DNA of 64,000 bases from Cristatella mucedo (GCA_009760855.2 WPIO01000069.1:1773501-1837500), one strand, 5' to 3'; positions 37,466-49,711 are shown, numbered from the stretch's first letter. The notes: generated by a model from the sequence alone, not told the origin. Numbers and translations: made by a program.

Positions 37466-37610
37466 AATAATAATAATAATAATAATAATGCAATTGATAA
37501 AGCACCCTCAGAGAACTCAATCTCTTTCTAGGCGATTTACATTTACATTTACTGCAAAGGGAAACGCGATTGAATGGTGATTAATATCATGCTTGATAAA
37601 CAAAGAGATA
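37466..37610 (-). mobile_element. Family A LINE tail
   Basis: An AAT-rich tail (37466-37490) followed, on the minus strand, by the AAATCGCC...GGGTGCTTTATC hairpin and a short 3' UTR piece. It directly adjoins the family B copy. Confidence 0.75.
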
Positions 37611-37894
37611 CATGATTGAATTTATGGGAGTTTTTAACTAGCATTGCAGGTACCTGCCTGTGTACTCAATTAGCTGAGTCGCCATAGTTACATAACGGAA
37701 GGCCAGGCTGTGCCATCTTTAAGCTTGGCGGAAATTTGCCATCTTACTGCCAGACGGACGAAAGGAAGGACCTTCTCGCTCTAATTAATAGAGATCATTA
37801 TTATAGGGCTGATTCACATTTCCCGGATGTTCATCAACAATTTATAACAGCATAAGACCGAGGATGGACTCCTGTTTAATTCAGCAGATGACTG

Positions 37895-38302
37895 ATAATA
37901 ATAATAATAATAATAATGCACTTGATAAAGCACCCTCAGATAACTCAATCTCTCTCTAGGCGCTTTACATTTGCTGCAAAAGAAATGCAATTGAATGGTG
38001 ATTAAAATGATGCTTGATAAACAAACAAAATTAACAACATGGTTAGGGGTTACATGCACTGGGTCAGCATGCAAATGTGGTTAGTGGCAGCATGCACAGT
38101 GTCAGCACGAATAAGCACATGAAGGACGAATCACAGGGACCCACTAAATGCTGTCCTTAATGGGTGTGTTCTTAAGTTCTTTTTAAATTTGGTCAGGTCA
38201 GGGGATGTTCTGACACAGGTCGGGAGGGAGTTCCAGGCTTGGGAGCATACGAACTAAATGCACGGTCCAAAATAGGATTTGAGGTTTGTACGAGGTATAT
38301 CT
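37895..38302 (-). mobile_element. L2-like LINE, family A, 3' end
   Basis: An AAT tail at 37896-37918, the hairpin, the full 3' UTR and the last part of ORF2 (WNSLPTCVRTSPDLT-type) on the minus strand. Confidence 0.78.
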
Positions 38303-38799
38303 GATCTGGTTGATGAGACCAGACCCTACAATGCGCCCATTGTATACGATCGGATAAGCATGACTTGACCCATGCCAGTGCCTCATTAACCAGACCGATC
38401 TTTTTTTTTAATCTGTTAAGTAGGATTTGCTATCAGTATTGTCAAACGCAGCTAATTGATCAAAAAAAAGCACCTGGGTAGTGCAGGCAAATTGCAAGCA
38501 ATCAGGTATAGATTCTTCTTGATTCTAAATTTCTCAGCCGCAGTGCATATTCTTATTTGCGTGTCAGTAAAAAGGATTGAGAAGTTCCGATTAAATAGGG
38601 ATTGAATGTATTTGAACAATTAAGCGATACAAAAATCAGCATGAATAGCCTTGTCTTTAACCAATGTCTTTGATCCACAGAGGAGAGCTTGCACCAACAA
38701 AATGGGCCGCTGCCGCTCCACCTATGCCCTATCTGGCCGCTGCTTTCACTGACGGTGTGAGCTAGCTTGCTAGTGACGCTCAAAACTTATTTTGAATTT

Positions 38800-39300
38800 G
38801 TCAGTGCTTCTGAGGATCGTCGCTCGCTGTTTAAGCGATCGCCCGCGCTCGTTTAATTTGGTTCGGCAAAGGAGTTCTCAAGGGTCCTTGCTATTGTCGC
38901 AGTGATTACAGCCTCCGTGCGGCGCATGTGTGGCTATACTTGTTGGAGGCGCCATCCTAAGCAGAAGTCTGCAGTGCGTCGACAGTCGCAGCTGCTCGAT
39001 GTCCGCATAACTATGCTGCCTGAGAGGTCAGGACGCCAGCTGAATCCGGACGTTCGCTAGCTCAATTTGAGAGCCGGCTTGTGACGCTTTTTCCCGACAC
39101 CGGCGGACTCTACCAGAGAGCCGGGGCTTGCTCGTACGACTGTCTCGGCTGAGAGTATTCGCCACCTAGTTTACGTTCACTCGTCGCTGACTTGCCGTGT
39201 ACCCTGTCCTGCACAGATCAGACAGCCAAGCTCGTTTTCACTCTTTCCTCTCGTCGATCAAGGTGTATCATCGCTCGTCGTACAACATTTTGCATTATTG
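38800..39300. repeat. GC-rich dispersed repeat, copy 1 (partner 41410-42060)
   Basis: Shared blocks are GAGGATCG, GCGATCGCCCGCG against TTATCGCCCGCGTC, GAGAGGTCAGGACGCCAGC against GAGAGGTCAGGCCGCCAGC, and a following CAATT-GAGAGC segment, all in the same order. Coding meaning is not apparent. Confidence 0.6.
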
Positions 39301-41400
39301 TAATAAGCTACTTCATTGATTGACAATCAATTACCCAAAATACTGAGCGAAAAATACCACTGTTATTAACCGAACTGTTACCGAAGTGGTGCGTGGCTTC
39401 CACGTCCGGCCAGAACTGGGCCGCAAACGCAGCTTTAGCAATGGAGCTAGTCTCGACCGACGCGCGACGAACACGTGTGCTGCCTGAACTATAGTGCATG
39501 GCTGGCTACTTGTAGGTGCTGCACAAGAACGTTCATTTATGCCGACAGGACGCGGCATTGGTGGAGCTGCGTGATCAGAGCTTGATTTATCAAGTCAATG
39601 TATCCGTAAGGTCCAAAGTCTATTTGACAAAAAAGTCTAGTTGACAGCGACGGACAGTTATGGGCGTTAAACAGCTACGACGACGTACATCAACGGCTCT
39701 GTGGCGTCGAGCTCAAATTTGCTCCAATGTCATCGCCGAATTCTAAACCACAACGGCCCATCTGCACTAGAGCACCGGCTTTGCATACGTCCTCGGCCGT
39801 AAACTATCGCATAATAGCGAATACTGACTGTCGGCCATTATCCGACACGTTTTGCTTGTGCAGCAGTTTCCGAGCCACGCACGACCGTTTTCGAGAACGT
39901 TCAAAGTATCAGGCTTTGCATCGCTGCTATAGTTTTGAACATTTGAAAACTTCGAGCCTCACAAATTAGTTGGCAGCAAACTTTAATCCCACTAACTGTG
40001 GGTATTTAACCGCTAATTGGATACGGTTGTACGACCTTATTAACGCACTAGATTGCATCCGTTACCGGTTCCTAATGAAAGTTCAGCATATTCGACATAT
40101 TCGACAGGACTACACTTACTGTAGCTAAGAATTGAGTGCAGAAATTGTCCTGGAGGTAGACTAGTTCAGATACTATTACGGAGCTATGAAGTCTACCTCC
40201 TACAGTCCTCCCAGATGATTTTAGCGTGAGTGAAGCCTCTATACTACCCAGTCGCTTCAAACTGCTCTTTGAGCTTTATATTTTTATTGAGTTGCTAGCA
40301 TTGAAGGGTGTCTAGGTCAATCAAAGAGCTGATTAGAATTTAAAAATCTTCTATGCATGTTCTTTAACTGGCTGAGCTAATGCACAGTGCTCGTACAAAG
40401 GTCGCCCAATGGTCTCATCATTCAGCCACGTTGGATCCAGTGGTGCTGTAGCTGTACCTCAGGCAATGTGACAATTAAGCTTTACAATTTGGATCAGCCC
40501 TTCGCTAGAAACAGGCTACTAAGGTTGGCGTCGGATTATCCTTCGATAAAAAATCGAAACTGCTGCTAGCGTTCAAAGTTAACTAAAGATGACATTGCAT
40601 TGTCACTATTATTTGTTTCCTGTCAGCAATCGCTTCTAAACTGCCTATGTCATGAAGCCACCTAGTTTCAGCTTATTGGACACATGCGGGAGGCAGAATG
40701 CTTACCTTTAACTTAAACAGCAGTACTAATGGAAACATACGCTATAAGACCGTATGTCGGTGGACATGTGAATGTACCTCCAAGCAGCTGTAGTTTAGTA
40801 CCTGGTTAAAACCTATCCGACTCTAAGCTAGTCATCGATTACACGCGCCTGCGATGTGAAAACAGGCCGATAGGTTCTAGACAGGAAGTAAAATTGAAAC
40901 GCCGAAATTTCTACGATACTCTATAAACTCAAGGTTGCGCAACATAGATGGGTATTTAAAAAGCACGACAAGCTTTTTGTTACGCAGGTTTGGCGGCGGG
41001 CGACAAAAAGAATAAGTTGCTCGCCCAAGGTATGAGGTTAAGACTCTAAGAAAGCACCTAGTTACCGTGGACAAAAATGCAAGCAATTATTTATGGATTC
41101 TCCCCATTTTCAATTTTATAGACTCAGTGCATTTCTTTAATGTGTGAGATTACAAAAAATGCATCATGTCTACCTAAGTAATTATTTTACAGGCTTGATT
41201 GAAAGCTCAAGTGATGCATAGACAGTGTGTACAGCTTAGTTATCTTTTACCAATTACTCCTGATGATGATCTAAATACCGTAGCAGAGAGCTCAATGCAA
41301 TGCAAATTCGCTGCCACCAGGCTTCTAAAATTAATTGCTCATTTAATCGACGGCGGTTTGAGCTAACGTCCTGCGATTCAGATCAATGCGACGCCGAAAA
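39300..41400. other. Intergenic sequence with old dispersed repeats
   Basis: The stretch 40316-40500 resembles 47745-47925 (both begin TCAAAGAGCTGATTAGAATTTAAA). The stretch 40640-40870 resembles 43198-43260 and 49060-49290 (GAAGCCA, GGACACATGCG, GAGGCAGAAT). These are decayed copies of unknown families. No gene is recognised. Confidence 0.5.
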
Positions 41401-41409
41401 TTTTGTATT

Positions 41410-42060
41410 CGATATCGGTGCTGAGGATCGTGGCTTGAAGTGAAAGTTATCGCCCGCGTCTCAGCTCCTTTCAACTACACAAACCATGTTAAATGTGGCT
41501 GCAAAAGTACCCAGTATCGCCGCAATGGTCACGGTCTCCTTGGACGTGTGCGGCTACATTAGGAGAAGGCGCCTTCGTAAGCGGACATCCGCTTAGTGGT
41601 AGTCTCAGCCGCGCGACGTCTGCAATTCTGTTTGCTTTGTCGCGCGGACCCAAAGTCTAATCGCACCGCTATCGGTCTGCAGAAAGTAAATAGCCTCACG
41701 AGTCCGTCATGGTCGACCACGCGGCCTTCCCAGTGCCTTCGAGCGGCTGCCGCAGCTTCCGGCCGCACCGGCGTCGTACTACTGGTAAATGCTCAATTCG
41801 GCATGCGGGCGGAGAGGTCAGGCCGCCAGCGGAATTGGACGTGCGCCAAGTCAATTAGAGAGCGGCTAGCGACGCTCAGCCTGAACGTCGCTAGCAGAAC
41901 GGCCGGCTGGTACGGCGGGCATGGCCGTCGACATCCGCCGCCAGCGGCAGCGAGTTTACGCCCGCTCGCTGTCGCTGTCGCTGCCGCGTCGCGCCCACCT
42001 TATCGCGCTGGTCCATCGGCAGCATTTCGCCGCCATTTCATCCGGTCTGTAATAATGATT
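41410..42060. repeat. GC-rich dispersed repeat, copy 2 (partner 38800-39300)
   Basis: This is the counterpart of 38800-39300. A third, partial similarity (AGTTTACGCTCGCTAGAGGTCGCTGACAT region) lies at 42440-42540. Confidence 0.6.
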
Positions 42061-42608
42061 TAGGCTCGCTGGCGTGACTTTGCAGTTTAACGCGGGCTTA
42101 TGTATTGTCAATTATACTGTTATTGAGGGCTATGTTGGTGACTTTACGTTTTCATTTAGAGCGTGCTACTGCCTGCAGAGAAGGGGGCAGTGAGAACGCA
42201 GCGGGTGCAGGAAAGGACGGTCGCGTGAGCCGTCATGCTGCGAGCGAAAACGCACGGCTGTTCTCGGACAGGTGTTTCTGCACGTTCGCTTGCTTGCTGT
42301 CGGAGAGTCGAACTGCAGTTGGTTGTACATGCTTCTGTTCGTGCCGAAAGCCATTCGACGAGTGAAAATCAGTTACCAGGAGTTAGAAGCACATCTTCTG
42401 TGGGATAGTAAGAGACAGGATGCACCGTCAGCGACTGCAAGTTTACGCTCGCTAGAGGTCGCTGACATGCCGAGCCCGCCATCGTGAGCTGGCACAACAG
42501 CCAAGCTCGCTATCATTTTATTCAATTTGTTATCATGATTTACGTTCGTTGGTTCATTTACTCGTTTCCCTTTATCCATATAAACTCACTCCTTCAATGA
42601 ATGAAAAT

Positions 42609-42826
<218 letters not shown>

Positions 42827-43577
42827 GGGAATCCTGAGCAAGGAGCCGATGCCATTTTTAAATTTGGAATACCCACCAGTGCACAGTCTCACAGTGAGGA
42901 GGATAGCTGCGGAGCATAATGCTCGCTGCAAGTTTTCGTAATTTGATATTTCAGATGCGAAGGACCTGGTGGGGCAGAAGCCGCACCCCTGGCAAGCCAG
43001 CAGAGCGCAATACGTTCGATAAGCTGAGACCTCTTTCTTTCAGAGCAGAACTCACTTGTAAGGCATCGCGTCGGCGACGGCTTAGTGTTCGGTAGAGTCT
43101 ACCAGTCTACGTAGGAGTACTGCCAGCGCTGTTAGTCTAGATAGCTTTAATTGCGTATAATAGTCGCTAGCGTCAGCTTCGTGTCCCTAACTGCTTTCAC
43201 GAGGTCTACGGCATGAAGCCAGCCGGTTAGCTCCAGTGAAGTGGACACATGCGAGAGGCAGAATTTTCAATCTCGGCTCGCAAAGACAAGACAAAAAGCA
43301 ACTGGTTTTTGTGATGTAACATGCTGGGTGACATGAGGATGCAACCTTCTCACTGTAGCAGTTTCTATTGCTGAGCAAGCCACTGCGAAGAGATGGGTAG
43401 TGGCTATCAAAGTCTTTGGGTACTGCTTGAACTAGCCGAACCACGAGAGGTGACTCCCTAAGCACTCGGGCGTTAACCGAACGGGCCGACTAGGAAGAAT
43501 TCCGCCAGTTTGTCTGGAACTGCTACTAATCAGAAGTTGCCCAGCATCTCAGCTCCAAAAGCATCCGGACTACTGCA

Positions 43578-44165
43578 GACTTGATACATCTAGCCAGCAA
43601 CCATACGTTTGAGTCAGGCATGTACGCCCTTCGGAGTTAATTATATATTTTATTTATTTTTTCATTCTTTTCTTTCGGCTCTGCTCGATAAAGCGGAATT
43701 ACTATTATTTACGGGTGTGCATCGCATACTATTCTGTCAACCTAAGGATATAGTACATTTTTGGTGACGAAGACAATACCAGACGGTGCGGAATCCAGCA
43801 GACTTAGTACATCAAGCCAGCAACCATACGATTGAGTCAGGCACTCACGCCCTTCGGAGTTATTTATGCCGAGCTGATTTGGTCTAGCGGTTAAGGTGCT
43901 TGCCCCGACCAAGGTCTAAGGTCGTGGGCTCGAGCCCCGAGGCATATGTGAAGCGCCTGAATAGAGATTAAGTTCTCTTGGGGCGCTATATAAATGAATT
44001 ATATATTTTTTATTTATTTTTGTTATTCTTTTGTTTCGGCTCTGCTCGACAAAGCGGAATTACATTTATTTAGGGGTGTGCATCGCTTACTATTCTGTCA
44101 ACCTAAGGATGTGGTGCATGTTTGGCGACGAAGACAATACCAGACGGTACGGAATCCAGCTTCAA
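43578..44165 (+). repeat. Tandemly duplicated LTR/leader-like 223-bp segment
   Basis: 43578-43800 is repeated as 43801-44165, the second copy being interrupted by a SINE. Both contain GACTT..TACATC, CAGCAACCATACG, CTCTGCTCGA(T/C)AAAGCGGAA, TATTCTGTCAACCTAAGGAT and TTTGG(T/C)GACGAAGACAATACC. The last resembles the junction after a Ty3/gypsy LTR with a tRNA primer site. Confidence 0.7.
43868..44000 (+). mobile_element. tRNA-derived SINE with LINE-like tail
   Basis: The head is GCCGAGCTGATTTGGTCTAG, with an A-box-like TGGTCTAGCGGTTA at 43880-43893 and a B-box-like GGGCTCGAGCCCC at 43926-43938. The tail AAGCGCCTGAATAGAGATTA...TCTCTTGGGGCGCT closely matches the family A LINE hairpin. It ends AAATGAATT. 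It sits inside the second copy of the duplicated segment. Confidence 0.85.
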
Positions 44166-44169
44166 TCGA

Positions 44170-44880
44170 GATGGTAGATAGGGGGACGGACGGATGGTAG
44201 AACGACCGCAGCGACTGCTCGACAATCGGTGGCAAAAGGAGCGTCGGATGGCACGGATGCTCATGAACGAGAAGCAAAAGAAACAGATCAAACAATCTGC
44301 TCACCTTATTACAATGTATGAGCGGCTGGCAGCAGAGTGGCGACTATAAAGCGGTGAATGAATCCCAAGTTTCGCAGCTTTCAATCCTAGCGCCAGACGA
44401 ACGCTGCGGACAAACTGATGGGCCGCGTTCAACGCGTTCGCTGGGCACGTTACGCGCGCTCGTCGGAAAAAACTGTGCACGTAGTTCACGTCGGCTTTTC
44501 GCGGGTATTGTTCAAATTGCGCTCGAATATGCATTACCATATGTCGAATTAGCATTACCATTCGAGGAAGATGCAAGAACTTTGCAGGGTCTGCAGCGAA
44601 AGGCTAGCGAGTCTGTCTGCGAGCTCGCGGTCCGCATTCATCGGGAGCCATCAATTCGCGATTTTAAGTCAGTAACAAAAACGCTGGATGATGCACTCCG
44701 CGAAAAATTCATTCGATCCGAGGGCAATGAGCTGATTATCAAAGCGTTCGCTTCCATTAAGGACGACCCACCATCCTTAGCTAGCTCCGTTCAGATTGCG
44801 GTCGAATTGGAGAAGTCTGCGAGGACGCAAACGACGTGGTGCGTCGGCAGCGACCGCAGAATTTTCACGCTTTGAAAGCC
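44170..44880 (+). pseudogene. Ty3/gypsy-like gag remnant
   Basis: After the leader and PBS-like sequence, frame-broken coding sequence ends in an open stretch at 44520-44875 with ESVCELAVRIHREPS, LDDALREKFIRSEGNEL and IQIAVELEKSA-like blocks. These resemble the capsid C-terminal part of gypsy-group Gag (LDEALRDRFVxGL, ALxIAxxxE). No zinc knuckle, protease or polymerase follows, because a LINE copy begins at about 44985. It is a truncated endogenous retroelement. Confidence 0.65.
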
Positions 44881-44984
44881 AGCCCAGGTCTGTAAGTGCT
44901 AACAGACCCGTGCACCGTTGCTCGGCCTTCCGCGGACCCGCGGTCAAATCGGCGTCTGAGCAAAGCGAGACGGAGCTCAAGGTC

Positions 44985-45600
44985 TGAGGTGGCACGCACC
45001 AGTAGCTGGCTTTGAATGGGACCGCACAGCTGGTTTGCAAATCCCGGTGGTTGGACCACGTCGCTCCCACGCTAAAAGAACTAGGACGGCTACCGGCTGA
45101 TCAAAGAATACAAAGCAGAAATCTTTAGCTGACTCACAAGGCCCTCCACAGCTTGGCTCCTCCCTACCTATCTGAACTGCTGCACCAGTTTCAGCTTCTT
45201 CGCGCCCTCAGGTCCTGTGTGGACAACAAAATACCTGTTCCATTCCTCCGCTTAATGAACGTTGGCGACAGAAGCTTTTGTCCTGCATGTCATTCACAAA
45301 CTGTGGAACTCGCTGCCACGACTCTTGCTTAATGACAACTGCTTTCCCGCTGCCGAATATAGCATGTCCTTTACAGCTGTCCTGAGCTACTACTTCCATG
45401 CTACTCTCTACCTTAACTGCTTTCCTGACTCTGCTATTCTTCCCACTTTCTCTTTATTGCTGGAGATGAAGCCTGCTGGCTAGCAAATCCGTGTCGAAAG
45501 CCGCCTAGGCTGCGAGCGTGCTGTATGAAACTCTTTTGCCTAAACCCCGCAGAGTATGCGTGGTTTTGCATAGTTACTGGCAAAGATACCTCAGGCACGG
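44985..45600 (+). mobile_element. L2-like LINE, family B
   Basis: Coding remnants read LGRLPADQRIQ, LTHKALHSLAPPYLSELLHQ and VGDRSFCPACHSQTVELAAT with frameshifts, then the family B tail. It truncates the gag remnant. Confidence 0.72.
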
Positions 45601-45609
45601 ATAGGGGCC

Positions 45610-46785
45610 TCTTTGCAATCTCGTACTGGACCTGCATTAAACTTAGATTGCCGCCAAAACTGTCGTGCTTGAAATGCTGTCTGCGGTCAATTCGGCATCC
45701 GGGCATCGCGGTATAGGAAAGGCGGGCTCGAGCGCCGTAAGCCGGAGGACGGCATCGAGGCTACGAGCCGCCGTACCTCATTGAAGCGTACTGAAAACGT
45801 GCCTCCATCGAGGCAGACTATTCGACTAAACAACGTCGAAAGCTCTTTTTTTTCTCAAGATTGATACCAAAACTGCGGAAAGCTTCGCATCCTACTCCGT
45901 CCGGGAGCAGCTGGGCAAGCCTGTGCGGAAGGCCCAGCGGACGGCTGCTACGGATTCGCCCCCCCCCCCGGGCGAATCCCCAGCTGGGGCTAAGCCGAAT
46001 CCAAGCCGCAGCCACGGAGATATTTCCACGTCGGGATAATTTGCAGAAACGTGCAGCCCGTACGCACCTATTTTCGTTCAGCCCTGGTGTACATGCACGA
46101 GACAATCTGTGTTAAAGTTTTCGAACTCGTTGGCAATTTAGTGCTAGCACGCACTCGCTGTGCAGCTCGCTAAGACGGTTTTCGTCTTCCAGTTCTTAGG
46201 AATAAGATTGCATCCGCAGAACCGACTGATATGACCTCGTCAGAGAGCGGATTATGTGACTGGGAAAGAGAAAGGCGCGCGGGATTCGTGCAGATATCGC
46301 TGCAGGAGGGCTACAGGTGATAATGTTGTTGCCGGAGGGGGGGGCACGCCATGCGTAGGCTTCGTCAATTCAGAGAATGCCAAGGCCGCCGAGATAGAAA
46401 ATGGCGGGGGCGCAGCCGCGATAAGGCACGCAGTGGGTGCCGAGGTGGCAGCAGAGAGAACTGCGAGCGCTTCGGCCATGAATGCTGCAGGCTGTAGAGA
46501 GAGCGCCGGCGACTCAGACGTGGCTACGGCACATGTGGCTATGGGCTCTACGGCTGACCTAGTCGTTGGCATATTTTCCGATTTGGCAGTTTCTGTATTG
46601 CTGCTGTGCCAAAGCAGTGCCAACTTTGAATGCAAGAGCAGCGCCTACCCTGAGCTAGGAGAGAGTGAGAGATTGCTGAGAGGTCGGCCTTTGACGTAAC
46701 TACTAAGAACCAGACGTAGGAATAGCACCCTAGGAGAGCGTAATTTTCAGGTGGTTGTTTTTAACAACTCTGTGCAGTAATAACA
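45610..46785. other. GC-rich intergenic sequence
   Basis: Open frames exist on both strands at 46250-46700, but they are Ala/Ser/Gly-rich and overlap antisense to each other, so I do not call a gene. Confidence 0.4.
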
Positions 46786-46787
46786 GA

Positions 46788-46868
46788 AATAAAAAAATGC
46801 ATTTGACGAAGCGCCCTCAGAGAACTAAATCTCTTTTCTAGGCGATTTGCATTTGCTGCAAAGGAATA
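46788..46868 (-). mobile_element. Family A LINE tail
   Basis: On the minus strand: TTTGCAGCAAATGCAAATCG, the hairpin ending GGGCGCTTCGTC and a short tail. No coding part. Confidence 0.7.
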
Positions 46869-47479
46869 CTAAAATCGGTACCCCGGAGTTAGCGACGTAC
46901 ATGGTATTGGGAATTTACAAATATAACAAGTGTCAAACCCAGCACATTTAAGCTACCGCGAACGCAGTGATTTCCAGCGATCAGCAAAAGCTCAAAGTTT
47001 CTAAGAGGCACTGAATTATCCGCCAGTATTTAGGTCACGCGGCGAAACCGGAGCAAAACGGAAAAATTTACTCAGTGAAACAAGCACTCACTTAAACTGT
47101 TGCTTTTATAGCTGAGACTGGATAGATAACCTAAAGTAACTTGAGTCTCGGGATTCGAGTAGGTGCCGACGACGCATTTGAGATTCCGCTCCTCCGGGAC
47201 AGCCTCGCTCGGCGATGAGGCAGTGCAGCAGCAGGAGGATCGGGAGCGGAGCGATTCTGCGTTGCACAAGCCGATGAAGCATCGAGTGTCGGCGGAAGCC
47301 CGAGAAGAGTTTCGGCAAGCGTCCTCGTCAGCCGGTCCATCCCCGAGCCAAACAAGATGTTGCACCACTGATTAGCGACGAAGAACAGTGCGGCGTCGTG
47401 GTCGTGCAGAAGGACAGCGGAGGAGCGGAAGCCGTCAACGGAGCCGCCGTGCTTCCCCATGGGTAATCTCTCTGTGTCT

Positions 47480-47484
<5 letters not shown>

Positions 47485-47546
<62 letters not shown>
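47485..47546. repeat. (CT)n microsatellite
   Basis: About 60 bp of CT repeats on the plus strand, with interrupted copies to about 47575. Confidence 0.95.
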
Positions 47547-47547
<1 letters not shown>

Positions 47548-47639
47548 GTCTCTCTCTGTATCTCTGTCTTTATCTCACTGCTAGCTTCAAGCTTTTTCTA
47601 TCAGTGCTTCATCCGGATGTTGGATTGCTGGCCTTCAAG

Positions 47640-47755
47640 GATGATAATGTCAATCGTTTCCTCTGAAGCAAATTTAAATTGCTTAGAAAGAGATTAATTT
47701 CTCTGAGGGTGCTTTCACAAGTGTGTAAGTATTATTGTTATTATTATAATCAAAG
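47640..47755 (+). mobile_element. Family A LINE tail
   Basis: AAATTGCTTAGAAAGAGATT, TTCTCTGAGGGTGCTTTCAC and an ATT-rich end. The coding part is missing. Confidence 0.7.
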
Positions 47756-47929
47756 AGCTGATTAGAATTTAAATTATGAAAATCTGTTCGGCATGGCATT
47801 GAGCAGGAAGAGCCACTATGCATAATGCTAGGGGCAAGGTCACACAATTATCGCTTTATTCAGCATTATTGGACGTGGTAGCGCTATAGCTGCACTCCTA
47901 ATAAGCTAATTGAGCGTTATACGTTGTAG

Positions 47930-48890
47930 CTCAATGATTACCGGTCTACCGGCTTGTGCAATAAAGTTCTTAAAGCTGTGCAAAATTCTGCACATAGGCT
48001 TGTCTGTCGTCAGCGTCGCAGAGTAGCCACTGCACACCACTCTACCGGACCTGCACTGGCTACCAGTCAAGCAAAGCATCGACTTTAAGGTTTCCTCACT
48101 GAATTTTCAGTATCTTCATTCTTTGGCTCCAGCCTGCCAATAAGTTCTACTACCCTACCAATCTAAGCATCGCACCACTTGCTTTTCAAAATTCAACCGT
48201 TTACATATACCACGTACGAAGCTTAAATCGTTTGAAGACCATGCCATTAGTACATATACTCCCAAGCCTGAAAACTCGCTTCTGACTTGCATCATGACAT
48301 ATCCTGACTTAAACACTCATAAAAAGAAATTACAAGCACATCTATTTATGACAGCACTTATTGGGTCTCTGTTTTTTGTCCCTTACGTGCTTATGCATGC
48401 TGACACTGTTGAACTCGCTTCCACAATCCTAAGGCAACGAAAACTACTCTCCTGCTGCCGACTATGGCTCATCCTTTTCAGCGCTCCTTAGCTGCTGCCT
48501 CCATGTTAGTCACTACCTCAACAGCTCTCCTGACTCTGCTATACTTCTCATTTTCTCTTTGCTGCGTGAGACGAAGTCTGTTGGCTACCGAAGCGTACCA
48601 AAAGCCGCTTAGGCTGCGAGTGAGCAAAACTCTCCTGTGTAACACGCTTAGTCTTCATGGCTTTGTGAAGTTACAGAAGGAGATGCATTACATCACTGAT
48701 GCATGCTGCCACTAACCATACATGCATGCTGACCCTGAGTATGTCATCCAAAACCAAATCATGCTTGTTATCATTGAACATGCTACCACTAACCATTCGA
48801 TCGTGATTCTTTTGCAAAAAGTTTAAAGTGCCTAGAAAGAGATAGGGTTCTCTGAGGCACTATATCAAATGTATTATTATTATTATTATC
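47930..48890 (+). mobile_element. L2-like LINE, family A, interrupted by family B
   Basis: Decayed ORF2 end (AHRLVCRQRRRVATAHHS-like, YLKSFEDHA region) and 3' UTR up to GCTGACACTGT at 48408. Family B sequence follows to about 48694, after which the family A 3' UTR resumes with ACTGATGCATGCTGCCACTA, the hairpin and an ATT tail. Confidence 0.78.
48409..48694 (+). mobile_element. Family B LINE 3' fragment nested in a family A 3' UTR
   Basis: It starts TGAACTCGCTTCCACAATCC (the WNSLP region), contains SLCCVRRSLLATEAYQKPLR-type sequence and ends GTTACAGAAGGAGATGCATT. CACTG flanks both ends, a likely target duplication. Confidence 0.75.
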
Positions 48891-48894
48891 ACCA

Positions 48895-49570
48895 TTACTT
48901 TAGATCAGCAGAGGCAGTCCTTTGTAAGGCACTCACTTCTAAGTCTTTCCTTAGGCAGCTGATTATTGTTTGAGAAAGTTATATATATATAAAGTATCGC
49001 CAGTGTTATCAGTGAAGAATGTGCAGCCTTATGCTGTCATTTGCGTTAGCGTCATGTGAGCAACCGCTTCCACAAGGCCTGTCGAGTAAAGTCACTCCGT
49101 TAGTTTCAGAGAATTGAACACATCGTGGATGCATAATGTTTGGCCTTAGCTACTCAAGGAGTCATGATGTAAGTGCTTGTTAAACGATGTAACTTGTTGG
49201 TTGATAAGCGATTGTACCTAATCAACCTCGCAGTTCAGTGCCTGCTAAAATCTATCTGACTTTTAGATGGCCACCGACTACGTAAGCCTACAATGTAAGT
49301 TCAAGCGGCCAGGTTCGAGCGACAATGCTGCTAAAGACATGGGCCGAAAAGAGCGGCCATTATATAATTCTTCCGTCATAGCTAAATAGCTTGGATACAA
49401 AATCACGATAACCCGAAAATAGGTATGCCAACTTCGAGGCAGTTTCTAGGCACTTAAAATGTACTGAATTTGAATATGAAATGGTTATTCTATATATCTT
49501 GCCCTTAGATAACTGATTAAAAAGAAATTGTGGTTCTTATTAGGCCCATCGGCTTGCTTAAAAATATAAA
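48895..49570. other. Intergenic with an old dispersed repeat
   Basis: 49060-49290 resembles 40640-40870. Otherwise nothing is recognised. Confidence 0.45.
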
Positions 49571-49574
49571 ATAC

Positions 49575-49711
49575 AATTCATTTATATAGCGCCCCAAGAG
49601 AACTTAACCTCTATTCAGGCACTTCACGTATGCCTTGGGGCTCGAGCCCTCGACCTCAGCCAGACCTCGGTCGGGGCGAGCACTTTATCCGCTGGACCAA
49701 ACCAGCTCAGC
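49575..49711 (-). mobile_element. tRNA-derived SINE, minus copy
   Basis: On the minus strand: GCTGAGCTGGTTTGGTCCAG, an A-box-like start, GGGCTCGAGCCCC, and the tail AAGTGCCTGAATAGAGGTTA...GGGGCGCTATATAAATGAATT. It is full length. Confidence 0.82.

Noticed and set aside
43868-43945. Functional tRNA gene
   Set aside because: The cloverleaf is poor, the sequence is fused to a LINE-like tail, and two further full copies exist in the window, so it is a SINE.
46252-46699. Overlapping open frames on both strands as a possible gene
   Set aside because: Both are low in complexity, antisense to each other, without domain, splice or promoter support.
47072-47460. Minus-strand frames with a signal-peptide-like stretch, TATAAAAG and a gtgagt donor
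   Set aside because: The donor, the hydrophobic stretch and the TATA are in different frames or the wrong order, and no acceptor exon follows.
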